Shown here: positions 7,177 through 15,507 of the stretch, piece by piece
How positions within the stretch are numbered: position 1 is the first letter of the stretch
Layout: each line of letters opens with the position of its first letter
NCBI GenBank assembly: GCA_947588975.1
Contig: CANQAF010000021.1
Span: forward strand, 1-20,369
Reading direction: 5' to 3'
Length of the DNA: 20,369 bases
DNA from: an uncultured Bacilli bacterium
Lineage (GTDB): Bacteria; Bacillota_I; Bacilli_A; RF39; UBA660
Position numbers and translations under genes: made by a program
The notes under the pieces: generated by a model
The model's database searches: none
The model's input: the letters and a program-made list of their open reading frames with translations, nothing else
Told to the model about the DNA's origin: nothing

Positions 7177-7214
7177 ATAGATTCACCTACCATTATCATC
7201 TTATTATATATTAT

Positions 7215-7244
7215 CCAGTTGCTTAATATACTTTGTTCAACTGG
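7215..7244. repeat. 7-bp inverted repeat in the trxB upstream region
   Basis: CCAGTTG (7215-7221) and CAACTGG (7238-7244) are exact reverse complements, 16 bases apart, about 40 bases upstream of the trxB ATG. The minus-strand TTGAAC between the arms could be a -35 box. It may be an operator; no T-run follows on the minus strand. Confidence 0.35.
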
Positions 7245-7286
7245 TTTTATTTTATCACATTCGCTATTTATTCACAACTGAACCAT

Positions 7287-7312
7287 TAAAAAAGTAGAAA
7301 TGAAATTTCTAC
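7287..7312 (-). terminator. Intrinsic terminator of the collagen-like gene
   Basis: GTAGAAAT pairs perfectly with ATTTCTAC (8 bp) around a 3-base loop, followed by TTTTTT on the minus strand, 3 bases after the stop codon. Confidence 0.92.
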
Positions 7313-7315
7313 AAT

Positions 7316-8635
7316 TTATTGTATCTTTTGAATCATGATACTCACAACTGGATTCGCAAATGAAGATTCACTATATAAATAATTACCTGATGGACTAGCT
7401 AATACAAATGGTGTTTTTCCCAAGTTTACCAGTTCAAATACTTCTTTTCCATATGGCAAATTGACCATCCCATGTCCAACAATTAACGTAGGAGTTGTAG
7501 AATTAGCATATACAGTATTTCCTGCATAGACAGTACTTTCATATGCCTTTTTAAATCCTACAGAAATGACTCCACTAGCAGAATTTTGTGTACGCGCTTG
7601 AATAAAAAAATCTAATTTATAAATTCCTGCATCCATAAATGTAATTGTGTTATTTTCAGTACTAAGATAGAAACGGCTTCCCATATCCATTATAGTTAAT
7701 TCCAAAGGAACTCTTCCATCTGATGGAACATTTTCTGTTCCTCCAGTCGCATACTCATTGGATGTCATAAAATATGCTGTTGGAACATCTAATGGACCTG
7801 GAGCACCTTGTGGACCTTGTGGGCCTCTTGCTCCTGCAACACCTTGAAGTCCCTGTTCTCCTTGTGGGCCTGGTATTCCTTGCAATCCTTGTTCCCCTTG
7901 TGGGCCTTGTGGACCCCTATCTCCTTTTGGACCTGTGGGTCCAGTTGCTCCTTGTTTTCCTGTTGGACCTGGAACACCTTGTTTCCCCGTTTCACCGGGT
8001 TCTCCTTGCGGTCCACGGATCACACCAACATTTCTCCACTCTCTATTTTCTTGCGACCAAACATATAAATCTGTTCCTACTAAATAAGAATCTCCAGGGG
8101 AACCAGATGAATGTTGTTGCTGTAATTCTTGTAAAGAACTATAGGAACCTAATATTGTAACACTAGTCCCATCTGTTCCCTTTTCCCCTTGTTTTCCAAT
8201 TGGACCTTGTTCCCCTTGTGGACCTTGTGGACCGGGAGGACCTGGTTCTCCTTGCGGACCTGGCTCTCCATTCATACCCTGAATACCTTGAGGACCTCGT
8301 TCCCCTTGTGGGCCTTGTTCCCCTTGTGGGCCTTCTACACCTTGCGGACCTGGTTCTCCCGGTGTGCCACGCAGATTCCCTACATCGATCCATTCTTGGC
8401 TAGAATCAGACCAAACATATAGATCATCTCCAACCATATAAGCACTTCCAATTGTTCCCGTTGGATATTCTGTTTCTAATTCCTCAATACTTGAAAAAGT
8501 GCCTAAAATAGATGTTACAGGACCAGCTGGTCCTGTTGGGCCTGTTGGACCCATCATACCTGAACCATTCAAACAATTATTTCTACACTGTTCATCACAT
8601 TTAATTTTATCTAAAGCTTTTTTATAGATATCCAT
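7316..8635 (-). CDS. Collagen-like Gly-X-Y repeat protein with duplicated globular inserts
   Basis: The 439-residue protein has no signal peptide or membrane segment. Residues 1-26 hold three Cys (13, 17, 21) spaced C-x3-C-x3-C, which could cross-link a trimer. Collagen blocks lie at about 27-39, 90-157 and 208-281, rich in GPQGEQ and GEPGPQ triplets. Between them sit two related globular inserts, residues 40-90 and 158-208, sharing ILGxxSSxxEL, YLVGxDLYVW and W-x-x-VG-x-x-RG. The C-terminal domain (282-439) is probably a BclA/C1q/TNF-like beta sandwich that trimerises the stalk, by analogy with exosporium and phage collagen proteins. A strong AAGGAGGT precedes the ATG. With no export signal, it may be a spore-surface or non-classically assembled protein. 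The out-of-frame ORFs inside it are by-products of the repeats. Confidence 0.92.
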   Translation of the reverse strand: MDIYKKALDKIKCDEQCRNNCLNGSGMMGPTGPTGPAGPVTSILGTFSSIEELETEYPTGTIGSAYMVGDDLYVWSDSSQEWIDVGNLRGTPGEPGPQGVEGPQGEQGPQGERGPQGIQGMNGEPGPQGEPGPPGPQGPQGEQGPIGKQGEKGTDGTSVTILGSYSSLQELQQQHSSGSPGDSYLVGTDLYVWSQENREWRNVGVIRGPQGEPGETGKQGVPGPTGKQGATGPTGPKGDRGPQGPQGEQGLQGIPGPQGEQGLQGVAGARGPQGPQGAPGPLDVPTAYFMTSNEYATGGTENVPSDGRVPLELTIMDMGSRFYLSTENNTITFMDAGIYKLDFFIQARTQNSASGVISVGFKKAYESTVYAGNTVYANSTTPTLIVGHGMVNLPYGKEVFELVNLGKTPFVLASPSGNYLYSESSFANPVVSIMIQKIQ

Positions 8636-8670
8636 AATTACCTCCTTAATTTATTTTATGTATCATATAA

Positions 8671-8703
8671 GCAAAAAAGTAACAACCTTTTTAGTTGTTA
8701 CTT
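8671..8703 (-). terminator. Intrinsic terminator of the large surface protein gene
   Basis: AAGTAACAAC pairs perfectly with GTTGTTACTT (10 bp) around a 7-base loop, followed by TTTTGC on the minus strand. It starts at the last base of the stop codon. The TTGTTA inside its right arm with TACATA 17 bases on could be the promoter of the collagen-like gene. Confidence 0.9.
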
Positions 8704-11700
8704 TAAATATGATTTTTTCGATTTATTATAAATCCTACCATCAAAGATATTATTGCAAATGGGGTTACAATATAATACCATTTTATCTTATGCTCTTTTT
8801 TAATTTCTGTTGCTTGTTGATCTGGTTGCTTGTTTTCCTCTTTATTTACCGGTTGTTCCTCTATTTGTTTAGATTCTGACTCTTCTATCAAAGAATGATC
8901 ATCATCTATATTACTAGTGGAAGATTGCGAATTAGATTGTACATAAGAATTATCTTGTGATGGTTGTGGAGGATTTGGAGTACTAGATTCCTCTGGTGTA
9001 TCTGATACTGGTGGTTCTTCAGGTTCTTCTGGTTGCTCAGGAATGATAGGTATTTCTTTTACCACAATAATTTCCGTTTCATACCTTTCATGATTTTCAT
9101 CACCAAGGAAAACCAATTTAATATGATTCTCACCTTCTACCAATTCTATATTTTCATCAATCCATTGCCATCCATCAGGAAGATGAATATCTGCTAAAGT
9201 AGTAGTAGCTTCAGAAACTGCAATAGTAGCATCTGGTTGAATTGTTGGTTTGGATGCTTTTAATATCGTAAATTGTAATGTTTTTGAACCTGTATAAAGA
9301 CCAATACCCTTAATATTAACAGTCGCTATACCCGCATAAATATGATTACTAAATTCTAATGTATAGTCAACCTCTTTTGTTAAAATATGACCATAAGAAT
9401 CTTTAATCACAATATTTGGTGTTTGGGCATTTCCTGTATATTCTAAATGGTCAGCTTCAATATCAATATGAAAATGATCATTAATATCTACCTGAGATGC
9501 TTGACTATCCTTTAAAATAATTTGAATCGTAAAATCAGTTTGATTTCCATGACTATCTGTTACCAAAATATAAATATGGTAAGTACCTACATGTGTTGGA
9601 AAATCTCCTTCCCAATCATAAGTAACTTTTACTTTTTGAATATCTGTAATGTCGATTTTACCATCTTCCTTATCAGATATTGTAATACCAGTAAGAATAT
9701 CATTGATATTGATCGTTGTTTCATTTGCTAAATCATATTCTACTTCGTTATTTCCTTTAACAACTGGATGACTACCAATTTCTTGCGTAATTGAAATAAC
9801 CACTTCTGTATTTTCATAATTATTTTTGTCAGATCCATTATAGATTGCTTTTGCTGTAATGGTCTTTCCGGATACAAGTAAAGTAGATGGAACTTCCCAA
9901 ACCCAATTTGTAGGCAATACAAGATCACTTACCGTTTTTGCTTGAGCAGTTGCAACCATATGTTTTTCTGGAGTAATTTCTAAAGATGATGCCTTAGCAA
10001 TCGTAAATTCTAATTCTCTGGTACCATCATATATATCAAGTCCTGTTAAAATTATTTTAGCTGTACCAGCATTGATATTATTTTGGTATGCAATGGTATA
10101 ATCTTCCCCTAAAATTAATTCTTTTTCTTGATATTTGACTGTTACAATTGGTTTCTTTTCTTCCCCATTATATACAAATCCACTCGTCATATAACTAACA
10201 GATAAATCATTCACTGAAATTGTATCTGGTACTTTGTTTTCATATAAGTTAAACATAGCAGCAGAAGCATAATTAGTACCATCAGCAGTTTCTAATGCTT
10301 TGAGTTTTACATAATTAGCTTGAGTTGGTGTTTCTAAAATAAATGTTTTTGTGGATTTGTCATTTGCCCAAATTACATCATTTCCAACTGTAGTCCAATT
10401 TTCACCATCTATACTAGTTTGAATCAATGCTTTTGTAATACGGCCATTTGATGAATTGTCTTGACGTGGCATATATTCAATTTTAGATAGTTTTGCTCCA
10501 CCTTCTATCTTGATATTAATCCACAATTCCTTATCAGAACCATCCCAATATGTATGCCACATAGTATTTGCATTTCCATCTAGTGCTTTATTTTCGTGTT
10601 CACCATTATTTTGTCTAGAAGACGCAGTAGCACTTAATCTAGAATTTGGAATATAAACTTTTGTTGGATCTAATGCAGGATCTGCTTCAAACGTAAATTC
10701 TACATAATCGCTTGCTAGGATATTACCATGCGCACCATCACGAACAAATACGGTCTTAAGTCCAGATAAATCTGGCAAAGCATCTTTGAATTTTGTCCAA
10801 CCTGTTGTTGTATTAGGATCAGTCAATGTCCATTCCATAGTATCTGACCAACCAATTAATTTATTTTCTAATTCATTCGCATATAGCCCGCTTGGTATCT
10901 GATTTTCTTGAATATCAATAATTGTAATACTATCACTATTAGGTGCTTTATCTTGATCTCCTAAAATATGAACAACAATATCATTTGTTGAATTAATTTG
11001 ATGCAATTGACTTGTTAAATCAATACTAGTACCTGTTGATACTGTTGTCCAATCACCAGATACTTTTTGACTTTCTGTATTATAAGAATAATTTAAAGAA
11101 TATTCAAAAGGTTGTGCAGTGGATAAAACAATCTTATTTGCATTAGCACCATCAAATGAGAAAGAAATTGGTTGTTCTTCTTCTAACCCTAGTAAATATT
11201 GTGCCACTTGTCTTACTGCTTGCCCTTGTAAATATACTGTACTATCATTTGGTGTTGTAGATAATTCTTTCAAAACATTTTGATAAGCACTCGTTTCTAA
11301 CATTGACTCTCTACTATCTGTAATTTTTTTCTCAATTAAATTTAATAAATCATGCATTGCAAGTGGAAATTCCTTAAAGTTTGCCATAATTTCATATGCC
11401 AATTTATAATAATCATGAGATGTCATATTTCCATCTTTTAAATAAGTTTGAACAAGTCCATACCATCCATCAAAATTATAATATTGAATCCCACCAGTAT
11501 TAATTGCTTTATTATTATTTGCATCCTGCGTTCCTACAATAGCTCGATATAATTCTCTTTGTTTTGCTAAATCATTTTCATATATATCTGCAATTAATTT
11601 ATATTCTAAAGCCTTTTCATAATCAGAGAAATGATCAATGGCACGTTGTGCTAAAATGACATAACTTCCATTGTAATAAGAAGCATAATCATTTGTAGTC

Positions 11701-13412
11701 GTTCCCCAGTTTAATGGTAATCTTTCGCCCTTTTCAGTACCACTAGATTTTGCCCAACCAGATACATCATTTCCAATGCTCCATTTGGTCGTAAAAGTAC
11801 CATCTTCATTTTTTTTCTTTGACATAACCAAATAAGCAGCATGACCAGGTTGTCTTGTAACAGCAGATGGATTTCCATAAGAGCCTTCTAGATTTTCTCC
11901 AGTTTTAGATATTGCTCCACAAACACCATCTTCTTCCCAAATAATCCATAATCTTGGTTTGGCAGTAGATGTAGTTCCTACACCCCATTTAGATAATTGA
12001 TATTCTTGTTCACAACTTAATCCTCTAGAATATCCAGTTTGATTTTTATTTAAATAATTCATTCCACAGTATGTAGTTCCCTCTTTATAATATTCTTTAT
12101 CATGATAACTCCATCCATCTGCATATTGAATATAAGTATAAGGATTTCTAGGTGTATGATCTTGATTACGACCGTCATATTTAGTTGTTTCTCCTTCTTT
12201 TTGAATTCGACTACTATACCAGTTTAGCCATGGAATTTCTTCATCGCTTAAACGAGAATCTACCACCCAACGCATTTCTTCTACAGTCAATGCTTCAAAT
12301 GTTTGTATATCAAATGTAGGTTGATAATTATCCGGTAATCCAGTTTTCGTATATAATTTTTTAAATGCTGCATAACGTGCGACAGGATCTGACGTTACAG
12401 GTTCCCCATTTTCGCCACTCACCCATAATGCGACTGTATTGGAATGAGTTAAAGAAATAGCTAACATCATCGTCAAAAATACGTCTTTATGCTCACTGGA
12501 TAAATCGGCCTTATAAGTATGATAAAGTTTAGATAATACATTGAAAGAACTAATATAGTTTCCTAATGGTTCTCCACCCGTAATATATTTTTTTAACACA
12601 TTTTTATCGTTGAATAACCATTTTAACGTTTCTTCATTTTCTTGACTATCAGTTGCATATGCTTGAAGAATTTGGTATCCAACACGACTCACTAAAGTTC
12701 TTTGTAACAATTTTAATTCTAAATTAGAATCTTTCAGAATATCCGTAGCAGAATGGTTCTTTAATTCTGCATCATAAACAGATACATCTTTCACAAAATC
12801 CACTGTGGCATCTAATCTTGGGCTATAAGTAGAAGAGTTATAAATAATAGCATCTGCGTAAACAGAATGGTCTGATGATTGATTTCCACAATCATAAGCA
12901 TATAATTTTAAATATTTATAATTACTAATAGTTAAAGAAATTTTTTCGGCATTTGTATCCCCTTTCATAATGCCAGTCGTTTTTAATTCCGTCCAATTAG
13001 ATTTATCATTGGAAACAGATATCTCAAATTTTACACCATTTCCATTGGAACTTGCATAAGTATCAACACCAATATAGGCAGCAAATGTATCAAAACCTTT
13101 TTTGGTATACTCACTAATATCATAAATTACCGTACTAGTAGCATGGGCAAAAACACCATGTAAAAAGAATTTTTGTTTTCCTTCTACCAAAAGTGAAATC
13201 AATTTTCCAGGTTCATTTTGATCTACTTTAAGTGCTCTTTGATCCTTCCATCCACTGACAGCTGATTCCCATTTCAAATCGGATAAATAAACATGATCTG
13301 AATTTACTGTTGGATTGGCAGATACAAGTAACGGTCTTACATTGACAAATAATGCCATCAATCCTACTGTAACACATAATGTTCTAATTAATATTTTTTT
13401 ATACTTTTTCAT
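8703..13412 (-). CDS. Large multidomain cell-surface protein: NPCBM, transglutaminase-like core, F5/8C, MBG/Ig repeats, C-terminal membrane anchor
   Basis: About 1569 residues from ATG 13412; an upstream in-frame GTG at 13424 has no properly spaced ribosome binding site (numbers here count from that GTG). Signal peptide 1-36 (cleavage after VSA). NPCBM carbohydrate-binding domain ~43-198, with GVFAHATSTVIYDIS. Residues ~200-750 form a helical/mixed region whose core VCGAISKTGENLEG...RQPGHAAYL (C502, H528, possible D553) resembles transglutaminase/Cys-protease folds. Residues ~750-915 look Ig/FN3-like. F5/8C (CBM32) ~925-1062. Two MBG-like domains (1071-1145, 1313-1390), each followed by a related ~66-residue module, flank a DUF5011-like Ig domain (1216-1305). 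A Pro/Glu-rich linker leads to one C-terminal helix (549-567 of the last thousand, i.e. 1549-1567) and a basic tail. No LPxTG. It probably binds host or microbial glycans and acts on protein at the surface. Monocistronic. Confidence 0.88.
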   Translation of the reverse strand: MKKYKKILIRTLCVTVGLMALFVNVRPLLVSANPTVNSDHVYLSDLKWESAVSGWKDQRALKVDQNEPGKLISLLVEGKQKFFLHGVFAHATSTVIYDISEYTKKGFDTFAAYIGVDTYASSNGNGVKFEISVSNDKSNWTELKTTGIMKGDTNAEKISLTISNYKYLKLYAYDCGNQSSDHSVYADAIIYNSSTYSPRLDATVDFVKDVSVYDAELKNHSATDILKDSNLELKLLQRTLVSRVGYQILQAYATDSQENEETLKWLFNDKNVLKKYITGGEPLGNYISSFNVLSKLYHTYKADLSSEHKDVFLTMMLAISLTHSNTVALWVSGENGEPVTSDPVARYAAFKKLYTKTGLPDNYQPTFDIQTFEALTVEEMRWVVDSRLSDEEIPWLNWYSSRIQKEGETTKYDGRNQDHTPRNPYTYIQYADGWSYHDKEYYKEGTTYCGMNYLNKNQTGYSRGLSCEQEYQLSKWGVGTTSTAKPRLWIIWEEDGVCGAISKTGENLEGSYGNPSAVTRQPGHAAYLVMSKKKNEDGTFTTKWSIGNDVSGWAKSSGTEKGERLPLNWGTTTNDYASYYNGSYVILAQRAIDHFSDYEKALEYKLIADIYENDLAKQRELYRAIVGTQDANNNKAINTGGIQYYNFDGWYGLVQTYLKDGNMTSHDYYKLAYEIMANFKEFPLAMHDLLNLIEKKITDSRESMLETSAYQNVLKELSTTPNDSTVYLQGQAVRQVAQYLLGLEEEQPISFSFDGANANKIVLSTAQPFEYSLNYSYNTESQKVSGDWTTVSTGTSIDLTSQLHQINSTNDIVVHILGDQDKAPNSDSITIIDIQENQIPSGLYANELENKLIGWSDTMEWTLTDPNTTTGWTKFKDALPDLSGLKTVFVRDGAHGNILASDYVEFTFEADPALDPTKVYIPNSRLSATASSRQNNGEHENKALDGNANTMWHTYWDGSDKELWINIKIEGGAKLSKIEYMPRQDNSSNGRITKALIQTSIDGENWTTVGNDVIWANDKSTKTFILETPTQANYVKLKALETADGTNYASAAMFNLYENKVPDTISVNDLSVSYMTSGFVYNGEEKKPIVTVKYQEKELILGEDYTIAYQNNINAGTAKIILTGLDIYDGTRELEFTIAKASSLEITPEKHMVATAQAKTVSDLVLPTNWVWEVPSTLLVSGKTITAKAIYNGSDKNNYENTEVVISITQEIGSHPVVKGNNEVEYDLANETTININDILTGITISDKEDGKIDITDIQKVKVTYDWEGDFPTHVGTYHIYILVTDSHGNQTDFTIQIILKDSQASQVDINDHFHIDIEADHLEYTGNAQTPNIVIKDSYGHILTKEVDYTLEFSNHIYAGIATVNIKGIGLYTGSKTLQFTILKASKPTIQPDATIAVSEATTTLADIHLPDGWQWIDENIELVEGENHIKLVFLGDENHERYETEIIVVKEIPIIPEQPEEPEEPPVSDTPEESSTPNPPQPSQDNSYVQSNSQSSTSNIDDDHSLIEESESKQIEEQPVNKEENKQPDQQATEIKKEHKIKWYYIVTPFAIISLMVGFIINRKNHI

Positions 13413-13459
13413 TTTTCGATTCACATCCTAACAACTTTTATAAAAGTCAAATTATCTTA

Positions 13460-13487
13460 TGCAGTTTATAACCAGAAATGTACTGCA
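13460..13487. repeat. 6-bp inverted repeat in the leader of the large surface protein gene
   Basis: TGCAGT (13460-13465) and ACTGCA (13482-13487) lie 16 bases apart just downstream of the predicted transcription start. It could be an operator or mRNA hairpin; short enough to be chance. Confidence 0.3.
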
Positions 13488-13499
13488 TTTGTTACCGAT

Positions 13500-13527
13500 A
13501 TTATATCATTTTCATATAATTTCGCAA
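13500..13527 (-). promoter_or_regulatory. Promoter of the large surface protein gene
   Basis: TTGCGA (13522-13527), a 16-base spacer and a perfect TATAAT (13500-13505). It leaves a leader of about 80 bases before the ATG at 13412. Confidence 0.65.
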
Positions 13528-13599
13528 TGGTAAATTTAAAAATTTTATATTTTTTTACAGTGTACAATATAGCAATCAGGATATTTATATAAATTGGTT

Positions 13600-13623
13600 A
13601 AAAAAAAACGAATATGCATTCAT
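13600..13623 (-). terminator. Terminator after the YjbR-like gene
   Basis: ATGAAT pairs with ATTCGT (6 bp, one T-G) around GCAT, followed by a run of eight T on the minus strand. The stem is weak but the U-tract is strong. Confidence 0.5.
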
Positions 13624-13647
13624 TTTCTTACAATCATAAACTGATAT

Positions 13648-14313
13648 CTAAAAAATGGTAAACTGATGACTTTCATCAATTAAACTCATAATTTTTTGAT
13701 CTGAAACCGTATCATCTAATAAAATAGTAATCCAATGTTGTTTATTCATATGATATGCTTGATAAAATCCATTTTGTTCTAATAATGTTTGAATTTGATC
13801 TGGATCTAATTTCACATTTAGGATTTCCACAGTTTCGTCACCAATATCAATTTTATTTTTAGAAATATTCATGATTAACCCATACCATTTACCATTATGT
13901 GGGTTTTTAAAAATACCATAATTTGGATATTTTTCCCATGCGAATTCTGGTAAATCATGATATGTTTCTATGATAGCACGGGTAATCCGGTTAGCTTGAT
14001 TCGTCATAAAATACTTTGACTCTGTACAACATTCTTTAATATCCAATAAAATATTTTGATATGCCTCTTTTACTTGTGAGACAAATTCACCAGTAGCATT
14101 AAAAGTTCTAAAATGAGTATATTCTTCACCTAGTTCAACATCATAAATTCTTCCAGTAACTATACCAGAATCAGATATTGTAATCTCAACACGCAAGGAA
14201 CCATCTAATATTACTTTTGATAATATATATTGATTATGTTCTTTTTGAAAACCATATGCAATTAACTGATCATACAAAATCGTACATTTTTCAAATAATT
14301 CACGTTCTATCAT
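13648..14313 (-). CDS. MmcQ/YjbR-family protein
   Basis: A soluble 221-residue protein. The C-terminal ~110 residues carry the YjbR/MmcQ pattern: FAWEKYPNYGIFKNPHNGKW, then EILNVKLDPDQI and, near the end, YHMNKQHWITILLDD, matching the family's K-x-HW-x-x-I-x-LDD. The N-terminal ~110 residues are an extra alpha/beta domain (EITISDSGIVTGRIYDVE) often found fused in Bacillota members. YjbR proteins have a CyaY-like/double-wing fold proposed to bind DNA, but no pathway is established. GAGGT sits 6 bases before the ATG. It lies downstream of the bile salt hydrolase with a terminator and a -10 box between, so it is probably a separate unit. Confidence 0.82.
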   Translation of the reverse strand: MIERELFEKCTILYDQLIAYGFQKEHNQYILSKVILDGSLRVEITISDSGIVTGRIYDVELGEEYTHFRTFNATGEFVSQVKEAYQNILLDIKECCTESKYFMTNQANRITRAIIETYHDLPEFAWEKYPNYGIFKNPHNGKWYGLIMNISKNKIDIGDETVEILNVKLDPDQIQTLLEQNGFYQAYHMNKQHWITILLDDTVSDQKIMSLIDESHQFTIF

Positions 14314-14336
14314 ATTACTACCTCATTTATATCAAT

Positions 14337-14342
14337 ATTATA
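14337..14342 (-). promoter_or_regulatory. -10 box upstream of the YjbR-like gene
   Basis: A perfect TATAAT on the minus strand, 23 bases before the ATG; no convincing -35 box at 16-18 bases. Confidence 0.4.
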
Positions 14343-14350
14343 CTATATAT

Positions 14351-14376
14351 CAAATAAAAAGAGAGAATAAACTCTC
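14351..14376 (-). terminator. Terminator after the bile salt hydrolase gene
   Basis: GAGAG pairs with CTCTC around a 6-base loop, followed by TTTTTATTTG on the minus strand, about 37 bases after the stop. Confidence 0.6.
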
Positions 14377-14412
14377 AATTTTATAAACGTTTACTTCTAT
14401 TGATCATCATTT

Positions 14413-15387
14413 TTAATTTTGCATATAAATATGTTGACCTTTGACTAAATCATAACTTACGAGTTTGCTACCCTCTAAATCTTCTTTATACATGTCGACT
14501 CCTGTAATTTGGCTATTTTCATAAGTGGTGTAATAATAAATTCCTTGATCCATATTTACACAGGAACTATAAATAGTAATTTCATATTGATGATTCCCCA
14601 TATGTACGCAACCTCTTTGTTGTTCGACAGAACCTAGTATATGGAAAAATTGACTAATACTTTCTGATTCGGAATCTCCAGATAAAGAATTCATTTTCGT
14701 AAATGTAGCTTTAACAAATCGTGAAGCGGAAGATAAATCACCTGGCAAACCTAAAGCACCCATTCCACGACTATATGTATCAAAATGTAATTGCTTAGAA
14801 AAATGATTCACAGGTGGTTCCGTAGATAACGCCATATAATTGTTTAAATGAAACATATGCATATCAAAAGTTGGGTTATTCGTTAGTACACCTACTGGAT
14901 TATCATATACTTTTAATCCTTCCTTAACACATTCTACTGTAATTGAATTTTCTTTATCCGCAATAATCCAATGTAATGGAGAAGCTGGTAATTGTTCACT
15001 AAAATTAATTTTAGCAATATTCATTTTATTTAATAATGATTTTGCTTCTTCTAAATTAGTGCATTGTGCTAATACCCATGGAATAAATTCAAATGGTGCA
15101 ATATTATCTTTATCATTTTGTTCTTCTTTATAATCGGCATTATTTGGGAAATTCAGCCCTGCCATACCTAATCCTTTTTCATTGACTGCATCATAATATA
15201 ATGGATAGTTATCTGCTACATAAGCCATTCCAATCATAGCATAATGTTTAGATATATCATTGACTTTTCTAAAATGAAAAGGATAATTCCTAGGAGTAAT
15301 TGTAACGGTTTCTTGATAAGAATATTCTAAATCTAAATTTCTACCAAAATAATGATTTTTGGTGTGATATGTAATTGCTGTACACAT
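14413..15387 (-). CDS. bsh: Bile salt hydrolase / choloylglycine hydrolase (Ntn hydrolase)
   Basis: The 324-residue enzyme begins MCTAI, so removal of Met exposes the catalytic N-terminal nucleophile C2. Residues equivalent to the known BSH active site are all present: R16 and D19 (GRNLDLE), N79 (AGLNFP), N170 (LTNNPTFD) and R223 (SSASRFVKA). It would cleave glycine or taurine from conjugated bile acids; cytoplasmic, with no signal peptide. Penicillin V acylases share the fold, but the LTNNPTFD and GLNFPNNADY blocks with this length favour BSH. AAGGAAG precedes the ATG by 6 bases. A perfect -10 and a terminator make it monocistronic. The SDR at 5451-6194 may act in the same bile-acid metabolism. 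Confidence 0.94.
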   Translation of the reverse strand: MCTAITYHTKNHYFGRNLDLEYSYQETVTITPRNYPFHFRKVNDISKHYAMIGMAYVADNYPLYYDAVNEKGLGMAGLNFPNNADYKEEQNDKDNIAPFEFIPWVLAQCTNLEEAKSLLNKMNIAKINFSEQLPASPLHWIIADKENSITVECVKEGLKVYDNPVGVLTNNPTFDMHMFHLNNYMALSTEPPVNHFSKQLHFDTYSRGMGALGLPGDLSSASRFVKATFTKMNSLSGDSESESISQFFHILGSVEQQRGCVHMGNHQYEITIYSSCVNMDQGIYYYTTYENSQITGVDMYKEDLEGSKLVSYDLVKGQHIYMQN

Positions 15388-15427
15388 AAATATCTTCCTT
15401 TCAAATTCACAATTATTTTCATAGAAT

Positions 15428-15458
15428 ATTATATCATTGTTCTTGTTAATTTTTTCAA
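15428..15458 (-). promoter_or_regulatory. Promoter of the bile salt hydrolase gene
   Basis: TATAAT (15428-15433) preceded by TGA gives an extended -10. A TTGAAA at 15453-15458 has a long 19-base spacer. The -35 region abuts the carD terminator hairpin. Confidence 0.55.
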
Positions 15459-15498
15459 AATTTTAATGAAATCAGTTTTTAAATACTGCTTAAAATTT
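15458..15498 (-). terminator. Nested hairpin, probable terminator of the MATE-carD operon
   Basis: An outer 9-bp AT stem (AAATTTTAA with TTAAAATTT) encloses an inner CAGT/ACTG stem. The minus strand continues TTGAAAAAATTAAC, so the U-tract is mostly inside the right arm. Confidence 0.4.
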
Positions 15499-15507
15499 AT
15501 CATAAAC

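Noticed and set aside
7774..8422. Several plus- and minus-strand ORFs inside the collagen-like gene
   Set aside because: They are products of the 9-base Gly-X-Y periodicity; their translations are low-complexity Leu/Val/Trp or Arg/Thr strings, with no ribosome binding sites.
7790..8560. CRISPR-like or satellite repeats
   Set aside because: The short repeated GC-rich words are in-frame Gly-Pro-Gln codons of the collagen domain without regular spacers.
8703..8790. LPxTG sortase signal in the large surface protein
   Set aside because: No LPxTG, NPxTN or similar motif precedes the C-terminal helix.
13412..13424. GTG start for the large surface protein
   Set aside because: AGGA lies only one base before the GTG, too close to act; the ATG four codons later gives a typical MKKYKK signal peptide start.
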